A stretch of DNA of 64,000 bases from JBHJGP01 sp050331695 (GTDB lineage Bacteria > Pseudomonadota > Alphaproteobacteria > Geminicoccales > Geminicoccaceae): the NCBI GenBank assembly GCA_050331695.1, contig JBHJGP010000016.1:129460-193459 (forward strand), in the 5' to 3' direction. Made by a program: the position numbers and the translations under genes. This document shows positions 63,369 through 64,000 of the stretch, in pieces; positions within the stretch are counted from its first letter, which is position 1; each line of letters begins with the position of its first letter. The notes below the pieces were generated by a model. That model made no database searches and had not been told where the DNA came from. It was given only the letters and a program-made list of their open reading frames with translations.

Positions 63369-64000
63369 CTAGACGCCCGCGTACATGAAGCCAGGATTGA
63401 GGATCTTTTCCGGATCAAAACTCTTCTTCAATTGAGCCGTGATCCGGGCGGTCGCTGACGATTGGGGGTGGAAAACATCTTCGGTATGGCGAAGCGGATT
63501 ATCACCTCGGACCAGACTGGCGTGACCGCCCGACGCCGCGATGGCGCCACGCACGGTGGCGGCACCGCCGTCATCGCCACCATCCTCCACAGCCAGCCAG
63601 ATCAGACCGCCTGACCAGTCGAAAAAGTGCCGCGTGGTGAGGCTGCTGTCGATCGCGGCCACGACAGAAGTTCCTTTGGTCGGCGGTACCGACAGCCGCC
63701 ATAGGGTGGACGAGCGCGGTTCCGCCAAAAAAGCGGCGTCAGCAACGTCGCTCCAGAGCTTAGTCGCGTCGTCCACGTCCACCTCTGCCAGCTCTCCCGA
63801 CGTGGACAAAAGCTCGGCCAGGCGACGCTTTCGATAGGCCAGCGAATCGGGAAAACCTTCGATCCTGATGAGGGTCCGGCCATGGTCGAGGCCGGCGCCC
63901 GCCCGCAGATTGCAGGCGCCGGGGGTATAGAAGGGCGGGGCCCCGGCGTTGCACAAAAGCCGGGCGGCGAGGGGGTGGCCAAGGGGCGGGGGAGGCGGGG
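63369..64000 (-). CDS. glcE: Glycolate oxidase FAD-binding subunit GlcE (3' part)
   Basis: The C-terminal ~210 codons of GlcE; the 5' part lies beyond the right edge and the frame is open to base 64000. The visible segment contains LIRIEGFPDSLAYRKRRLAELL, TLWRLSVPPTKGTSVVAAID, HFFDWSGGLIWLAV and ends ITAQLKKSFDPEKILNPGFMYAGV, the normal FAD-linked oxidase C-terminus. With GlcD and GlcF it oxidises glycolate to glyoxylate, probably for growth on glycolate or two-carbon waste. Confidence 0.9.
   Translation of the reverse strand, partial: PPPPPLGHPLAARLLCNAGAPPFYTPGACNLRAGAGLDHGRTLIRIEGFPDSLAYRKRRLAELLSTSGELAEVDVDDATKLWSDVADAAFLAEPRSSTLWRLSVPPTKGTSVVAAIDSSLTTRHFFDWSGGLIWLAVEDGGDDGGAATVRGAIAASGGHASLVRGDNPLRHTEDVFHPQSSATARITAQLKKSFDPEKILNPGFMYAGV

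Overview
The window is GC-rich chromosomal DNA from an alphaproteobacterium, most likely a free-living Rhodospirillales-like heterotroph. The support is gene order and gene content: a membrane-anchored cytochrome c (cycM type) divergent from kdsB and pheA, a HisN-type phosphatase next to yejABEF, PuuD-type urate oxidase with xdhABC, a SoeABC-type molybdoenzyme and GlcEF. No rRNA, tRNA, insertion sequence, prophage gene or CRISPR array was recognised. The base composition and codon style look even throughout, so there is no clear horizontally acquired island.

Layout. (1) 0-4 kb: a FliS-like protein, then dnaK and dnaJ separated by a strong hairpin. (2) 4.3-11.4 kb: a mixed stretch with a small membrane protein, two SRPBCC proteins, a frameshifted methyltransferase divergent from a MerR-type regulator with a near-consensus SoxR-box-like operator between them, a universal stress protein, an acetyltransferase, a secreted Phe/Arg/Gly-repeat protein, an FAD oxidoreductase, a DUF2798 protein and a VOC protein. 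(3) 11.4-16.5 kb: glnS, a TauE/SafE permease, an Mpo1-like protein, moaA and an NAD kinase. (4) 16.5-21.9 kb: a leucine/isovalerate catabolic operon (3-methylcrotonyl-CoA carboxylase beta and alpha, 3-methylglutaconyl-CoA hydratase, HMG-CoA lyase). (5) 21.9-25.8 kb: pheA, kdsB, an unusual tandem two-haem membrane cytochrome c and a HisN-like phosphatase. (6) 25.8-31.5 kb: the yejABEF peptide ABC transporter. (7) 31.6-40.2 kb: an AT3-SGNH acyltransferase, a secreted TPR protein, a xylonate-dehydratase-like gene interrupted by an amber codon, an MFS transporter and a Tat-exported PhoX-like protein.

(8) 40.35-55.7 kb is a purine-catabolism locus. A ten-gene minus-strand operon (uraH-xdhA-xdhB-xdhC, a BMP-type nucleoside/purine ABC transporter of four genes, puuD, guaD) diverges from uraD, an allantoate-amidohydrolase-like gene and a second M20 hydrolase. 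Together they would import purines or nucleosides, deaminate guanine, oxidise hypoxanthine and xanthine to urate, oxidise urate with a cytochrome-linked membrane enzyme, and take 5-hydroxyisourate through OHCU to allantoin and beyond. No allantoinase is present in the window. (9) 55.7-60.3 kb: a three-subunit molybdenum oxidoreductase best matching the quinone-linked sulfite dehydrogenase SoeABC. (10) 60.3-64 kb: a small Cys-rich secreted protein, two lipoproteins (one with an OmpA domain), and glcF with the 3' part of glcE running off the right edge.

Most of the sequence is recognisable metabolism, and I see no obviously new multi-gene defence or signalling system. The points most worth following up are the tandem cytochrome c with its long acidic linker, the CueR-spaced cysteines plus SoxR-like operator in front of a broken methyltransferase, the FRG-repeat secreted protein, the M20 hydrolase lacking the usual bridging Asp in its metal motif, and the amber-interrupted dehydratase.
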